A DNA stretch of 64,000 nucleotides from Granulicella rosea (lineage in GTDB: Bacteria > Acidobacteriota > Terriglobia > Terriglobales > Acidobacteriaceae). Shown here one piece after another: positions 1 through 8,605 of the stretch. Each line of letters opens with the position of its first letter. The first letter of the stretch is position 1. The stretch covers positions 26,185-90,184 of the forward strand of contig NZ_FZOU01000012.1 of the NCBI RefSeq assembly GCF_900188085.1, written 5' to 3'. The notes under the pieces were generated by a model. That model saw only the letters and a program-made list of their open reading frames with translations, ran no database searches and had not been told where the DNA came from. Both the position numbers and the translations under genes were made by a program.

Positions 1-15
1 AGCTCTAGGAGTCCC

Positions 16-999
16 ATGCTGATCCAGTCCGAGTACGATATCCAGTTCTACCTTCCCGCCCCCACCGCCATGGTGGCGCTGCTGCACCTGCACCCCACGC
101 TTGACTCGTTCCTGCGCGGAACCGACGACCTGCACGTCGAAAGCCACCCCACCCACGGCTTCGGCCCCAACCCCGGCCAGAACAACGGCGCCGTCACCGT
201 GCCCACGACCGAGTACATCGACAGCTTCGGCAACCGCTGCTCCCGCTTCGTCGCACCCGCCGGACACCTCCGGCTCTCGGGCGTCAACGTCCTCAACGCC
301 GATCCCAACCCCGACCAGATCCACCACCACGCCCGCCAGCACCCCATCGAGGAGCTGCCCTCCGACGTCCTCCAGTTCCTGCTCCCCAGCCGTTACTGCC
401 AGGTCGACCAGTTCGGCGGCATCGCGCAGGATCTCTTCGCCAACACCGTCTCCGGCTGGGACCGCGCCACCGCCATCCGCGACTGGGTCCACGACCACGT
501 CACCTTCAACTACAACGCCGCGCGCCCCACCAAGACCTCCATGGACGTCTTCACCGAGCGCATCGGCGTCTGCCGCGACTTCCAGCACCTCGCCATCACG
601 CTTTCGCGCTGCATGAACATTCCCGCCCGCTACGTCACCGGCTACATCGGCGACATCCGCCGCCCATACAGCGGCGCGGGCGACTTCAGCGCCTGGTACC
701 AGGTCTACCTCAACGGCCAGTGGATCAACCTCGACGCCCGCCACAACTACCCCCGGCAGGGGCGCCTGCTGATGGCCGTCGGCCGCGACGCCGCCGACGT
801 CGCCATCACAACCAGCTTCGGCACCGCCAACCTCACACGCTTCTACGTGGAGTCGAACGAGATCGACGCCGCCGGCAACCGGGTCCCACTCCCGGTCGCC
901 GGCCAGCCGCTGGACTACCCGCCCATCGAACGCAACACCCCCACCCAGTCGAACTACCGCGGCGCCAGCCCCACCCAGACGCAGTCGGCCGTGTCGTAA
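16..999 (+). CDS. Transglutaminase-like (COG1305) family protein
   Basis: 327 aa, complete. An AGGAG at 7-11 precedes the ATG by 4 bases. The N-terminal 110 residues form the beta-rich domain found ahead of bacterial transglutaminase-like cores. The core has the cysteine motif GVCRDFQ (Cys186) and the motif NLDARHN (Asp240). The position where a catalytic His is usually expected reads DFSAWYQVYL, i.e. Ser225. From family knowledge these proteins act on peptide or isopeptide bonds. The substrate is unknown and no signal peptide is visible. The C-terminus (about 295-327) is Pro/Thr/Gln-rich and probably disordered. Family assignment is firm; activity is uncertain because of the Ser. Confidence 0.85.
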   Translation: MLIQSEYDIQFYLPAPTAMVALLHLHPTLDSFLRGTDDLHVESHPTHGFGPNPGQNNGAVTVPTTEYIDSFGNRCSRFVAPAGHLRLSGVNVLNADPNPDQIHHHARQHPIEELPSDVLQFLLPSRYCQVDQFGGIAQDLFANTVSGWDRATAIRDWVHDHVTFNYNAARPTKTSMDVFTERIGVCRDFQHLAITLSRCMNIPARYVTGYIGDIRRPYSGAGDFSAWYQVYLNGQWINLDARHNYPRQGRLLMAVGRDAADVAITTSFGTANLTRFYVESNEIDAAGNRVPLPVAGQPLDYPPIERNTPTQSNYRGASPTQTQSAVS

Positions 1000-1081
1000 G
1001 CCGCACGTCCTCGTTTGCCCTGAACTCCTTTCGCAAATATGTACTTGACTCCATAATGCCGTTTGAAGCATTCTGGGATCC

Positions 1082-1438
1082 ATGGCATGGGCTGTCGAAT
1101 TCCATGAGGAGTACTTCGCGGAGTTGCAGAACGAAGCGAAACCGATTCGAGTGGCCGTCATCGCCGCAACGAGACTTCTGCAGCAGTTTGGACCTCTCCT
1201 GCACCGGCCCTATGTCGATACGCTCAAGGGCTCTGCCTATCCGAATATGAAGGAGTTTCGAACCACTCTTCCGGATGGCGAGTGGCGCATCGCCTTCGCG
1301 TTCGATCCACAACGCCGGGGAATCATGCTGACCGGGGCAACGAAGTCGGGCGTTGGACAGGACAAATTTTACGAACGGCTGATTCACATTGCGGACCGTC
1401 GCTATGCGGATCACCTCACCGGGAAGAAGACGAAATAA
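1082..1438 (+). CDS. higB: HigB/RelE-family (Gp49-like) toxin
   Basis: 118 aa. It matches the phage-derived Gp49/HigB RelE-fold toxins, which are ribosome-dependent mRNA interferases. The core reads LKGSAYPNMKEFRTTL then EWRIAFAFDP, the usual beta-strands carrying basic residues, and it ends in a Lys-rich tail. No strong ribosome site precedes the ATG. The gene lies 10 bp ahead of an XRE-type antitoxin on the same strand, the toxin-first order typical of higBA. The pair looks intact. Confidence 0.82.
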   Translation: MAWAVEFHEEYFAELQNEAKPIRVAVIAATRLLQQFGPLLHRPYVDTLKGSAYPNMKEFRTTLPDGEWRIAFAFDPQRRGIMLTGATKSGVGQDKFYERLIHIADRRYADHLTGKKTK

Positions 1439-1448
1439 CGGAGCGTGG

Positions 1449-1850
1449 ATGGCTGTCTCTCTCGAATACGTGATGTCGACTCTCTCCCCCGAGGAGCGTG
1501 CAGAGGTCGAAGCACGCGCCCAGGAGCTCATCGAAGAAGAGCTGACCCTGCGCGATCTTCGCGCCGTTCAGCACCTTACGCAGCAGCGGGTCGCTGAACT
1601 CCTCGGCATCGAGCAGGACAGCGTCTCCCGCATGGAGCGCCGCGCCGATATGCTGCTCTCCACCATGAGCAGCTACGTCGAAGCCATGGGCGGACGCCTG
1701 CGCCTCGTCGCCGAGTTCCCCAACCGCAGGCCCTACACCGTCAAGCTCGGCGACCTGACCGAACGGCAGGAAAAGCCATCCCGGCGCAGGAAGCCGGCGA
1801 CCGCCTCCGCCCCGGCCGTTGCGGCTCGAAAGAAGACGAAGTTGGCCTGA
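1449..1850 (+). CDS. higA: HigA-like XRE-family antitoxin
   Basis: 133 aa. I chose the ATG at 1449 because GGAG at 1440-1443 lies 5 bases upstream. An upstream in-frame ATG would overlap the toxin gene by about 50 bp and lacks such a site. Residues about 30-80 hold a helix-turn-helix (LTQQRVAELLGIEQDSVSRME) of the XRE/HigA type. The C-terminus is a basic Ala/Lys/Arg tail. It should neutralise the neighbouring HigB-like toxin and repress the operon. Confidence 0.82.
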   Translation: MAVSLEYVMSTLSPEERAEVEARAQELIEEELTLRDLRAVQHLTQQRVAELLGIEQDSVSRMERRADMLLSTMSSYVEAMGGRLRLVAEFPNRRPYTVKLGDLTERQEKPSRRRKPATASAPAVAARKKTKLA

Positions 1851-1856
1851 AGGCCA

Positions 1857-4178
1857 TCACACCGGCTTCTCCGGCCACTGGTGCCGCGGATACCGCCGCA
1901 TCATCTCGTTGCGCACCTTCGGATAGAGCCGCTCCCAGAACCCCGCCAGGTCGGTCGTCGTCTGCACCGCGCGCTGATTCGGCGCCAGCAGATGGCACAC
2001 CACCGGCGTGCGGTCGCGGCCGATGCGCGGCGCCTCCTTCGTGCCGAAGAAGTCCTGCAGCCGCGATGCGATCCACGGCGGCTTGCCGTGGTCGTAGTGC
2101 ACCTTCATCGGGCGTCCCTGCTTCAGCTTCACCTGCACCGGCGCCAGCTCGTTTAGCAGCCGCCCGTCCATCCGCGCCTCGAGCCCCGGCAGAAAACCCT
2201 TCGCCGCCTCCCGCAGCCCCTTGAACCCCTGCAGCCCCAGGCAAAGCTCCCGCAGCGCCCCTTCCAGATCCGGCGCCGGCAGACCCGCGAACGCCACGCG
2301 CGCCGTAAAGTGTTCGAGCGCCTCCGCGTCGACGAAGCGCTCGATCCCCGCCTCCAGCGCCTTCTTCGCCAGCAGCGCGGCGGCATCGGCGCCGCTGGCC
2401 GGCCCCCGCGACTCCTCGATTGCGAGCTTGTCGTACACCAGCGAGCTCACCCGCTCCACGCGCTCGCCCGCCGCATGCCAGACGACCTCGGCCTGTTCGA
2501 CCACGCGGTCCGGGAAGAGGTCGAGCAGCCACTCCGGCTCGATCTTCGCCGTCATCCGAATCATCGGCAGCCCCTGCTGCGGACGATCCTCCGCATCCAC
2601 CGCGACCATGAACTCATACACCGGCCGCGCGCCCGCCACCTCGGCCGACACCCCCGTCGCGAGCATCACCTGATTGCCCGCCCGCCGCCGCGCCACGCGA
2701 TCCGGAAAGCCGGCCAGCACCGACAGCAGCAGCGCGGCATCCTCATGCGTCTCCTGCCGCGCCGTCCGCGCGATCCGCCGCAACTGCTCGAACTGCTGCT
2801 TCGTCCGCGCGTCCATCGGCTCATCGAGCGCCGCCAGCAGATCGTTCTTCTCCGCCCGCGCGCCCGAGCCCAGCAACGCCGCCGCCCGGCATCCATCCTC
2901 GCCCACGCCGCGCGCCACCGACTCCACCAGAATCCGCGCCAGACGCGGCGGCAACGGATACCGCGCCAGCTTTTCGGCCATCGCGCCGGCCGCGCCCAGC
3001 CGGTCCAGGAGCGCCTCCGCATTCGCCAGCGCTTCGGCAGGCGGCGCATCCAGCCACTCGATCTCGCCCGGCGCAATCCCCATCACCCGCAGCGACAGGC
3101 AAAGCTGCGACAGGTCCGCGCGCGCGATCTCCGGCAGATCGTGCTCCGCGCGCCGCATGTAGTCCTCCTCGGGATACAGCCGCAACACCCGTCCCGGCCC
3201 CGTCCGCCCCGCGCGCCCAGCCCGCTGCTGCGCCGACGCCCGGCTCACCCGCCCAACCTCCAGCGTCGGCAGCCCCGTCCACGGCGAGTGCGTCGCAATC
3301 CGCGCCAACCCGCCGTCGATCACCGCCGTCACGCCCTCCACCGTCACCGAACTCTCGGCCACATTCGTCGCCAGAATCAGCTTCCGTTCCGTAGAAGGCG
3401 CCACCGCCCGGTCCTGCTCCGCCGGCGTCAGATCGCCATGCAGCGGCAGCACCGCGAACCCCGCCGCCCGCGCCACGCCCTCGACCTCGCGCGCCGTACG
3501 CCGTATCTCAGCCAGACCCGGCAGAAAGGTCAGCACATGCCCCGCATGACCCTCCTTCACCAGCAGCTCCATCGCCTTGCGCACCTGCACCGGCAGCGCG
3601 TCCGCCGTGTACGGCGCATATTGAACCGCCAGCGGAAACGCCCGGCCCTCCGACCGCAGCACCGGGCATCCGCCCAGATACCGCGCAATCGGCCCCGCAT
3701 CGAGCGTCGCCGACATCACCACGATCTTCAGCTCCGGCCGCGTCTTCTGCAGACGCTTCAGCAGCGCGAGCGCCAGATCGCTATCGAGATGCCGCTCGTG
3801 GAACTCGTCCAGCACCACCGCATCCACGCCTTTGAGCGCCGGGTCCGAGAGCAGCCGCCGGCTCAGGATGCCCTCGGTCACGAAGCGCAGCCGCGTCTTC
3901 GGCCCGGAGACCTCCTCGAACCGCACCTGGTACCCAACCGTCTCGCCGGCCTCCTCGTTCCTCTCCCACGCGACGCGACGCGCCGCCATGCGAGCCGCGA
4001 TCCTGCGCGGCTCCAGCACCACCACCTCGCCCGCCACGAGCTCCAGCAAAGCCGCCGGCACACGCGTCGTCTTGCCCGCGCCCGGCGCAGCCTCGATCAC
4101 CAGATTCGGCACGTCCCGCAAGGATGCGAGCATCGCCGGAAGGATCGCATCCACCGGCAGTATGGGTTTACGGTTCAA
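1857..4178 (-). CDS. hrpB: ATP-dependent RNA helicase HrpB
   Basis: 773 aa, slightly shorter than the roughly 810 aa of E. coli HrpB. DEAH-type motifs are in order: Walker A APGAGKTTRV (31-40), motif II DEFH (124-127), SAT, and motif VI QRAGRAGRTGPG. The C-terminal HrpB domain ends in MMRRYPRHQWPEKPV. Translation starts at a TTG (4178-4176) overlapping the TGA of a small upstream ORF, so the two may be translationally coupled. Met16 is an alternative start. It is an RNA-dependent NTPase whose cellular role is poorly defined in most bacteria. Confidence 0.93.
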   Translation of the reverse strand: MNRKPILPVDAILPAMLASLRDVPNLVIEAAPGAGKTTRVPAALLELVAGEVVVLEPRRIAARMAARRVAWERNEEAGETVGYQVRFEEVSGPKTRLRFVTEGILSRRLLSDPALKGVDAVVLDEFHERHLDSDLALALLKRLQKTRPELKIVVMSATLDAGPIARYLGGCPVLRSEGRAFPLAVQYAPYTADALPVQVRKAMELLVKEGHAGHVLTFLPGLAEIRRTAREVEGVARAAGFAVLPLHGDLTPAEQDRAVAPSTERKLILATNVAESSVTVEGVTAVIDGGLARIATHSPWTGLPTLEVGRVSRASAQQRAGRAGRTGPGRVLRLYPEEDYMRRAEHDLPEIARADLSQLCLSLRVMGIAPGEIEWLDAPPAEALANAEALLDRLGAAGAMAEKLARYPLPPRLARILVESVARGVGEDGCRAAALLGSGARAEKNDLLAALDEPMDARTKQQFEQLRRIARTARQETHEDAALLLSVLAGFPDRVARRRAGNQVMLATGVSAEVAGARPVYEFMVAVDAEDRPQQGLPMIRMTAKIEPEWLLDLFPDRVVEQAEVVWHAAGERVERVSSLVYDKLAIEESRGPASGADAAALLAKKALEAGIERFVDAEALEHFTARVAFAGLPAPDLEGALRELCLGLQGFKGLREAAKGFLPGLEARMDGRLLNELAPVQVKLKQGRPMKVHYDHGKPPWIASRLQDFFGTKEAPRIGRDRTPVVCHLLAPNQRAVQTTTDLAGFWERLYPKVRNEMMRRYPRHQWPEKPV

Positions 4179-4312
4179 CGTGTCTGTTTCTTCAGACCTG
4201 GCTTCATGACGCCTGGGCTCGTGAAGAATTGCGAGATACTCTTCCCCGCGTCGGCCATCTCCGCGATCTGCTCAGCGTCCAGCGGTACGTTATTTTCAGG
4301 ATCGATCGGCAT
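4175..4312 (-). CDS. Small 45-aa protein, possible CopG/BrnA antitoxin N-terminal remnant
   Basis: 45 aa from an ATG at 4312 preceded by an AGAAGA stretch. The sequence (LDAEQIAEMADAGKSISQFFT and following) resembles the N-terminal segment of CopG/BrnA-type antitoxins, which usually continue into a ribbon-helix-helix. Here the reading stops, so it is either a stand-alone micro-protein or a truncated antitoxin. Its TGA overlaps the TTG start of hrpB. Resemblance is from memory of family patterns only. Confidence 0.45.
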   Translation of the reverse strand: MPIDPENNVPLDAEQIAEMADAGKSISQFFTSPGVMKPGLKKQTR

Positions 4313-4351
4313 ATCTTCTTCTTTTCGCATAGGTGGACTGACAGCAAACAA

Positions 4352-4376
4352 AAGCAAATCCTCTTCGAGGATGACA
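4352..4376. repeat. Degenerate family-2 repeat half (GAGGATGACA type)
   Basis: This stretch (AAGCAAATCCTC, then GAGGATGACA) resembles one arm of the GTCATCCT/AGGATGAC element whose full copies lie at 21930-22041 and 48965-49064. It lies upstream of the 45-aa ORF. Confidence 0.4.
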
Positions 4377-4497
4377 AACAAGAGAAACAAGAGCAAGAAC
4401 GACAACACAAGAACACCACGAATCGTATAGATCGCCCAGATCGAATCCGTGTTCAATCCGTTCTGATCGGTGTCAAGCCTTCGCCTTGACGCCGCGG

Positions 4498-6384
4498 CTA
4501 ATCCGCCTTCCCATACCCACCCAGATAAGCCTTCTGCAACACCCCGAACGCAGCCTTCTTCTGGCCCTGATCGCTGATCAGCCCCTTGCGGTTGAAGTAG
4601 TCCTGCATCCCCGGCAACTGCCGATACGGCGCGCGAAAGTCCATCAGGATCCACGGGCTCAGCCCGCGCACCTGCGGTATCTTCGCCAGCATCGGCAGTT
4701 GGTGTTGATAGATCGCGGCCTCATACTCTTCGGTCCAGCGGTCGGTCGCCGCGCCATGCAGCCCCGCCTTGCCCTCGCCGCCGAACTCGCTCACGATCAC
4801 CGGCTTGTCGTACTTGATCGTCCAGTGCATCGTGTCCGCGGTCTCCGGCTTGCCCTCGTACCAGCCGATGTACTCGTTCATCCCCACCACGTCCAGCGCC
4901 GCGCCCAGCGGGTCGTCGACGACCTTTTCATGTTCGCCCACGCCACGCACCAGCAGCGCCGCCGTCACCAGCCGCTCTCGATCCAGCAGACGAACCTCCG
5001 CCGCGAGCGCGGTCAGAAACTGCGTCCGCGCCGGCGTGCTCGGCGTCTCGTTCGCAATCGACCACAGGCCGATCGAGGCCTTGTTGCGGTCGCGCGCAAT
5101 CTCCTCGTGCAACTGCTGCTTCGCCTTCGCGAGCACGGCCGGGTTGTCGAACGCGATCGCCCAGTACGTCGGAATCTCCGACCACACCAGCAGGCCCATG
5201 CGGTCGGCCGCGCGCGTCATCTTCTCGTCATGCGGATAGTGCGCCAGCCGCACATAGTTCGCGCCCAGCTCCTGCGCCCAGCCCAGCAGCGTGTCGACGT
5301 CCTTCTCCGAGTTCACGCGCCCCGTACGCAACGGCGCCTCGGCATGGATGCAGATGCCGCGCAGAAAGATCGGCTTGCCGTTCAGCAGAATCTCCGTCCC
5401 GCGCGTCTCGATGGTCTTGAAGCCCATCTCCTCGTGGATCGCGTCCTTGCCCGCCATCAGGTCGACCTTGTACAGCTTCGGCGCGCCCGGCGCCCACAGC
5501 TCCAGCCCCCGCGGCGCAAACGACACCGCCGCCCGCCCATCCGCGCCGACGGTCGCGGTCGCGCCGGCCTTCAACTCCGGCAGCGAGACCGACACCCTCT
5601 CGCCCGCCTTCGCGCCGACGACCTGCACCCAGCCCTCAATCTTCGTCCGCGTCGCCCGATCCACATGCAGGTCGTAGCCCGCGATGTAGCTCTCCGGAAC
5701 CTCCACCAGCGCGACCGACCGCGTCAGCCCGCCGTAGTTCCACCAGTCCGTCTCGAGCGTCGGCACGCCATCCGGCAGACGCTGATTGTTCACCGCCGCG
5801 ACGATCGAGTTCGCGCCCGCCTTCAACTGCGCCGTCACCTCGCAGTCGAAGGTCGTGAATCCGCCCTCATGCTGGCAGACCTTCTCGCCGTTCACCCAGA
5901 ACCACGACTTATAGTTCGCCGAGCCGACATGCAGAAAGACCCGCTTGCCCGCCACCGGCGTCCACTCCACATCCCGCTGATACCACAGCGCGCCCTCGTA
6001 GAAGAAGAGCGAGTCGCGCTGCGTGTTCCAATCGCCCGGCACATGCAGCGTCGGCGACTTGGCGAAGTCATACTCGAAGAGCCGGTTGTCGCCCACCCCG
6101 CCCCACCGCTGATCCTTGAACCAGCCGTCCTTCTTGATCTCATGATGGAAGCTGTAGAGCCCCGCGAAGTAAGGGTCGACGATCGAACGCCACTCGCCAT
6201 CGAGCGAGGTCTGAGGCCGCCGGTCCGCGCCTTCGAGCACGGTCGTGTTCTCGGTGAACGGTGCATCGGCCGCATGCACGGTAGCGTCCACCTCACCCGC
6301 CCCCGCAGGCCGCTGCGCCCGCGCACTCATCCCGCACAGCAACATCGCCGCAACACTCAACGCCTTCTTCCAACTCAAGCCCAT
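4498..6384 (-). CDS. Secreted GH2 glycosidase, beta-glucuronidase-like
   Basis: 628 aa with an N-terminal signal peptide (KKALSVAAMLLCGMSARAQ, about residues 6-24). The GH2 order is present: jelly-roll sugar-binding domain (about 55-230), immunoglobulin-like domain (about 235-330), TIM barrel (about 335-620). The acid/base is Glu446 in WSIANETPS and the nucleophile Glu533 in VIVSEFGGE, both intact. NEYIGWYEG and the overall layout fit beta-glucuronidases better than beta-galactosidases. It probably removes terminal glucuronic acid or a related sugar from plant or microbial polysaccharide in the periplasm. Confidence 0.87.
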   Translation of the reverse strand: MGLSWKKALSVAAMLLCGMSARAQRPAGAGEVDATVHAADAPFTENTTVLEGADRRPQTSLDGEWRSIVDPYFAGLYSFHHEIKKDGWFKDQRWGGVGDNRLFEYDFAKSPTLHVPGDWNTQRDSLFFYEGALWYQRDVEWTPVAGKRVFLHVGSANYKSWFWVNGEKVCQHEGGFTTFDCEVTAQLKAGANSIVAAVNNQRLPDGVPTLETDWWNYGGLTRSVALVEVPESYIAGYDLHVDRATRTKIEGWVQVVGAKAGERVSVSLPELKAGATATVGADGRAAVSFAPRGLELWAPGAPKLYKVDLMAGKDAIHEEMGFKTIETRGTEILLNGKPIFLRGICIHAEAPLRTGRVNSEKDVDTLLGWAQELGANYVRLAHYPHDEKMTRAADRMGLLVWSEIPTYWAIAFDNPAVLAKAKQQLHEEIARDRNKASIGLWSIANETPSTPARTQFLTALAAEVRLLDRERLVTAALLVRGVGEHEKVVDDPLGAALDVVGMNEYIGWYEGKPETADTMHWTIKYDKPVIVSEFGGEGKAGLHGAATDRWTEEYEAAIYQHQLPMLAKIPQVRGLSPWILMDFRAPYRQLPGMQDYFNRKGLISDQGQKKAAFGVLQKAYLGGYGKAD

Positions 6385-6402
6385 GATTCTCCTCTGACGT
6401 CT

Positions 6403-6474
6403 GGGTGCCCCATCCTTTCGGCTTCATCGAAAGGGTGGGACGTAAACCGTCTGAACATCTACGTCCCACCCAGG
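6403..6474. repeat. Family-1 hairpin repeat, short copy
   Basis: GGGTGCCCCATCCTTTCG, a short loop, then CGAAAGGGTGGGACGTAA, ending with ACGTCCCACCC. It lies between htpG and the GH2 gene, both on the minus strand. Two longer copies are at 8480-8588 and 26661-26770. This copy lacks the distal GGATGGGGCGCCC arm. Confidence 0.75.
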
Positions 6475-6490
6475 CATCTTACCCGAGCCT

Positions 6491-8356
6491 CTACACCGTC
6501 AGCTTCAACACCCGGTTCAACCGCTGCACAAACGAAGCCGGATCGCTCAGCGCGACACCCTCCATCAGCAGCGCCTGGTCGAACAGCAGCCACGCCGCGT
6601 CGTCGGCGACCGTGTCCTCCGGACGAGCCAGCAGCTTTTTCACAATCTCGTGGTCGGGATTGATCTCAAGCGTCGGCTTCGGCAGCGGAATATCCTTCTG
6701 CCCCATCGCACGCAGCATCTGCTGCATCTGCAGCGACGGCTCTTCCTCATCGGACACGATGCACGAAGGGCTGTCCGCAAGCCGCGAAGACACGCGCACA
6801 TCCTTCACCTTGTCGCCCAGCGTCAGCTTGATCCGCGCCAGCAGCGGCGCAAGCGCCTCCGTGTTCTCCGGCTCGCTCTCGTCCTTCAGGTCCTCGCTGG
6901 TCGAGGCCTTGTTGACCGACTTCAGGTCCGTGCCGTCGAACGACTCCACCTGCGAGAAGACGATCTCGTCGATGTCGTCGTCGAGGATCAGCACCTCGAT
7001 GTCCTTCTTCTTGTAAATCTCCAGCAACGGCGAGGTCCGCAGCAGATTCTCCGGCCCGCCCGTGATGTAGTAGATGCTCTTCTGCCCGTCCTTCATGCGG
7101 CCCTTCACCTCCGCAAGACCGGTCAGCCCGTCCACCTTCGTGGACTTGAAACGCACCAGCTCCAGCAGCGTCTCGCGGTTCGCGTAGTCGCCGTGAATCC
7201 CTTCCTTCAGCGGCCGGTTGTACTCCTTCACGAACTCCAGATACTTCTCCGGCTCCTTCGTCGCGATGCCCTTCAGCTCCGAAAGAATCTTCTTCACGCT
7301 CGCCGTGCGGATGCTGGTCAGCACGCGGTTCTGCTGCAGAATCTCGCGGCTCACATTCAACGGCAGGTCTTCCGAGTCGATGATGCCGCGCACGAAGCGC
7401 AGATACTGCGGCAGCAGGTCTTTGGAATCGTCCAGAATGAAGACGCGCTTCACATACAGCTTCACGCCCGTCTTGTACTCGGCCTGGTACAGATCGAGCG
7501 GCGCCTTCGCCGGTATATAAAACAGCGTCGTATAGTCCAGCGTGCCCTCGGCCCGCGTGTGGAACCAGAAGAGCGGGTCCTGCGGATCGCCCGAGATCGA
7601 CTTGTACAGCTCCTTGTAGTCCTCGTCCGTCAGCTCCGACTTCGACCGCCGCCACAGCGCGCTGGCCGCATTCACCTGCTCGGTCACGCGCGTCTTCTCG
7701 GACTTCTTCTCCTCGGCGTTCCACTCGCTCTTGTCGTACGTCAGGAAGATCGGGAACGCGATGTGGTTCGAATACTTCTTCACCACCTCCTGCAGCCGCC
7801 AGCTATTGGCATACTGCGAGCCCTCTTCGTTGAAGTGCAGCAGCACGGTCGTGCCCGCCTCCGCACGCTCCGCCGGCGAGATCTCGAAGCCCGTCTTACC
7901 GTCCGAAACCCACTTCCACGCAGCCTCTTCACCCGCCTTGCGCGAGATCACCTCGATCTTGTCCGCCACCATGAACGCGCTATAGAAGCCCACGCCGAAC
8001 TGCCCGATCAGGTTCGAATCCTTCTTCTGGTCGCCCGAAAGCTGCGACAGAAACTTCTTCGTCCCCGACCGCGCGATAGTGCCCAGATGCGAGACCAGAT
8101 CCTCCTCGTTCATGCCGATGCCGGTATCGGCGATCGAGAGCGTCTTCGCCTCCTCGTCCAGCACCAGATCGATGCGCGGGTTGAACGCCAGCGTCTTGAA
8201 CGCATCGTCGGTCAGCGTCAGGTGACGCAGCTTGTCGAGCGCGTCCGACGAGTTCGAGATCAGCTCGCGGAGAAAGATCTCCGGATGCGAGTAAAGCGAG
8301 TGGATGATGAGCTGCAAAAGCTGACTGACTTCCGTTTGAAATTCAAGTTTCGACAT
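6491..8356 (-). CDS. htpG: Molecular chaperone HtpG (Hsp90)
   Basis: 621 aa from the ATG at 8356; a TTG 18 bases upstream is less likely because AGGA and GGAGAG lie just before this ATG. The GHKL ATPase motifs are intact: LRELISNSSDALDKL, DTGIGMNEED, GTIARSGTKKF and GQFGVGFYS. Middle and C-terminal dimerisation domains follow at usual length. It is a cytosolic ATP-dependent chaperone. Hairpin repeats flank the gene on both sides. Confidence 0.96.
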   Translation of the reverse strand: MSKLEFQTEVSQLLQLIIHSLYSHPEIFLRELISNSSDALDKLRHLTLTDDAFKTLAFNPRIDLVLDEEAKTLSIADTGIGMNEEDLVSHLGTIARSGTKKFLSQLSGDQKKDSNLIGQFGVGFYSAFMVADKIEVISRKAGEEAAWKWVSDGKTGFEISPAERAEAGTTVLLHFNEEGSQYANSWRLQEVVKKYSNHIAFPIFLTYDKSEWNAEEKKSEKTRVTEQVNAASALWRRSKSELTDEDYKELYKSISGDPQDPLFWFHTRAEGTLDYTTLFYIPAKAPLDLYQAEYKTGVKLYVKRVFILDDSKDLLPQYLRFVRGIIDSEDLPLNVSREILQQNRVLTSIRTASVKKILSELKGIATKEPEKYLEFVKEYNRPLKEGIHGDYANRETLLELVRFKSTKVDGLTGLAEVKGRMKDGQKSIYYITGGPENLLRTSPLLEIYKKKDIEVLILDDDIDEIVFSQVESFDGTDLKSVNKASTSEDLKDESEPENTEALAPLLARIKLTLGDKVKDVRVSSRLADSPSCIVSDEEEPSLQMQQMLRAMGQKDIPLPKPTLEINPDHEIVKKLLARPEDTVADDAAWLLFDQALLMEGVALSDPASFVQRLNRVLKLTV

Positions 8357-8479
8357 AGTTCCTATTCTCTCCAAAAGGATGCCCCCGTGCCGGTCAATCC
8401 GGTACAGGGTTAGCCCGGTTGGCTATCCATAGCCTACCGCGAAGGCGGTCTTCTTTTCCTCTCCCGGCCCATACCGCCC

Positions 8480-8588
8480 GGGTGCCCCATCCTTTGCAGT
8501 CGCATCGCAAAGGGTGGGACGTAAAATCTCCGATCCGGATGTCCTACGTCCCACCCTTCGCAAAAGCGCGAAGAATGGGGCGCCCAGG
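8480..8588. repeat. Family-1 hairpin repeat, full palindromic copy
   Basis: A nested palindrome of about 109 bp. The outer arms are GGGTGCCCCATCC and GGATGGGGCGCCC-like (here GAATGGGGCGCCC). The inner arms are AGGGTGGGACGTAA and TACGTCCCACCCTT. Each half can also fold into its own hairpin. It sits between mscS and htpG. Confidence 0.8.
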
Positions 8589-8605
8589 CTTTGTTGTAAC
8601 CCCGG

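Noticed and set aside
4486..6663. Plus-strand 725-aa frame opposite the GH2 gene
   Set aside because: Low-complexity Arg/His/Leu-rich translation with no domain; the minus strand encodes a complete GH2 enzyme.
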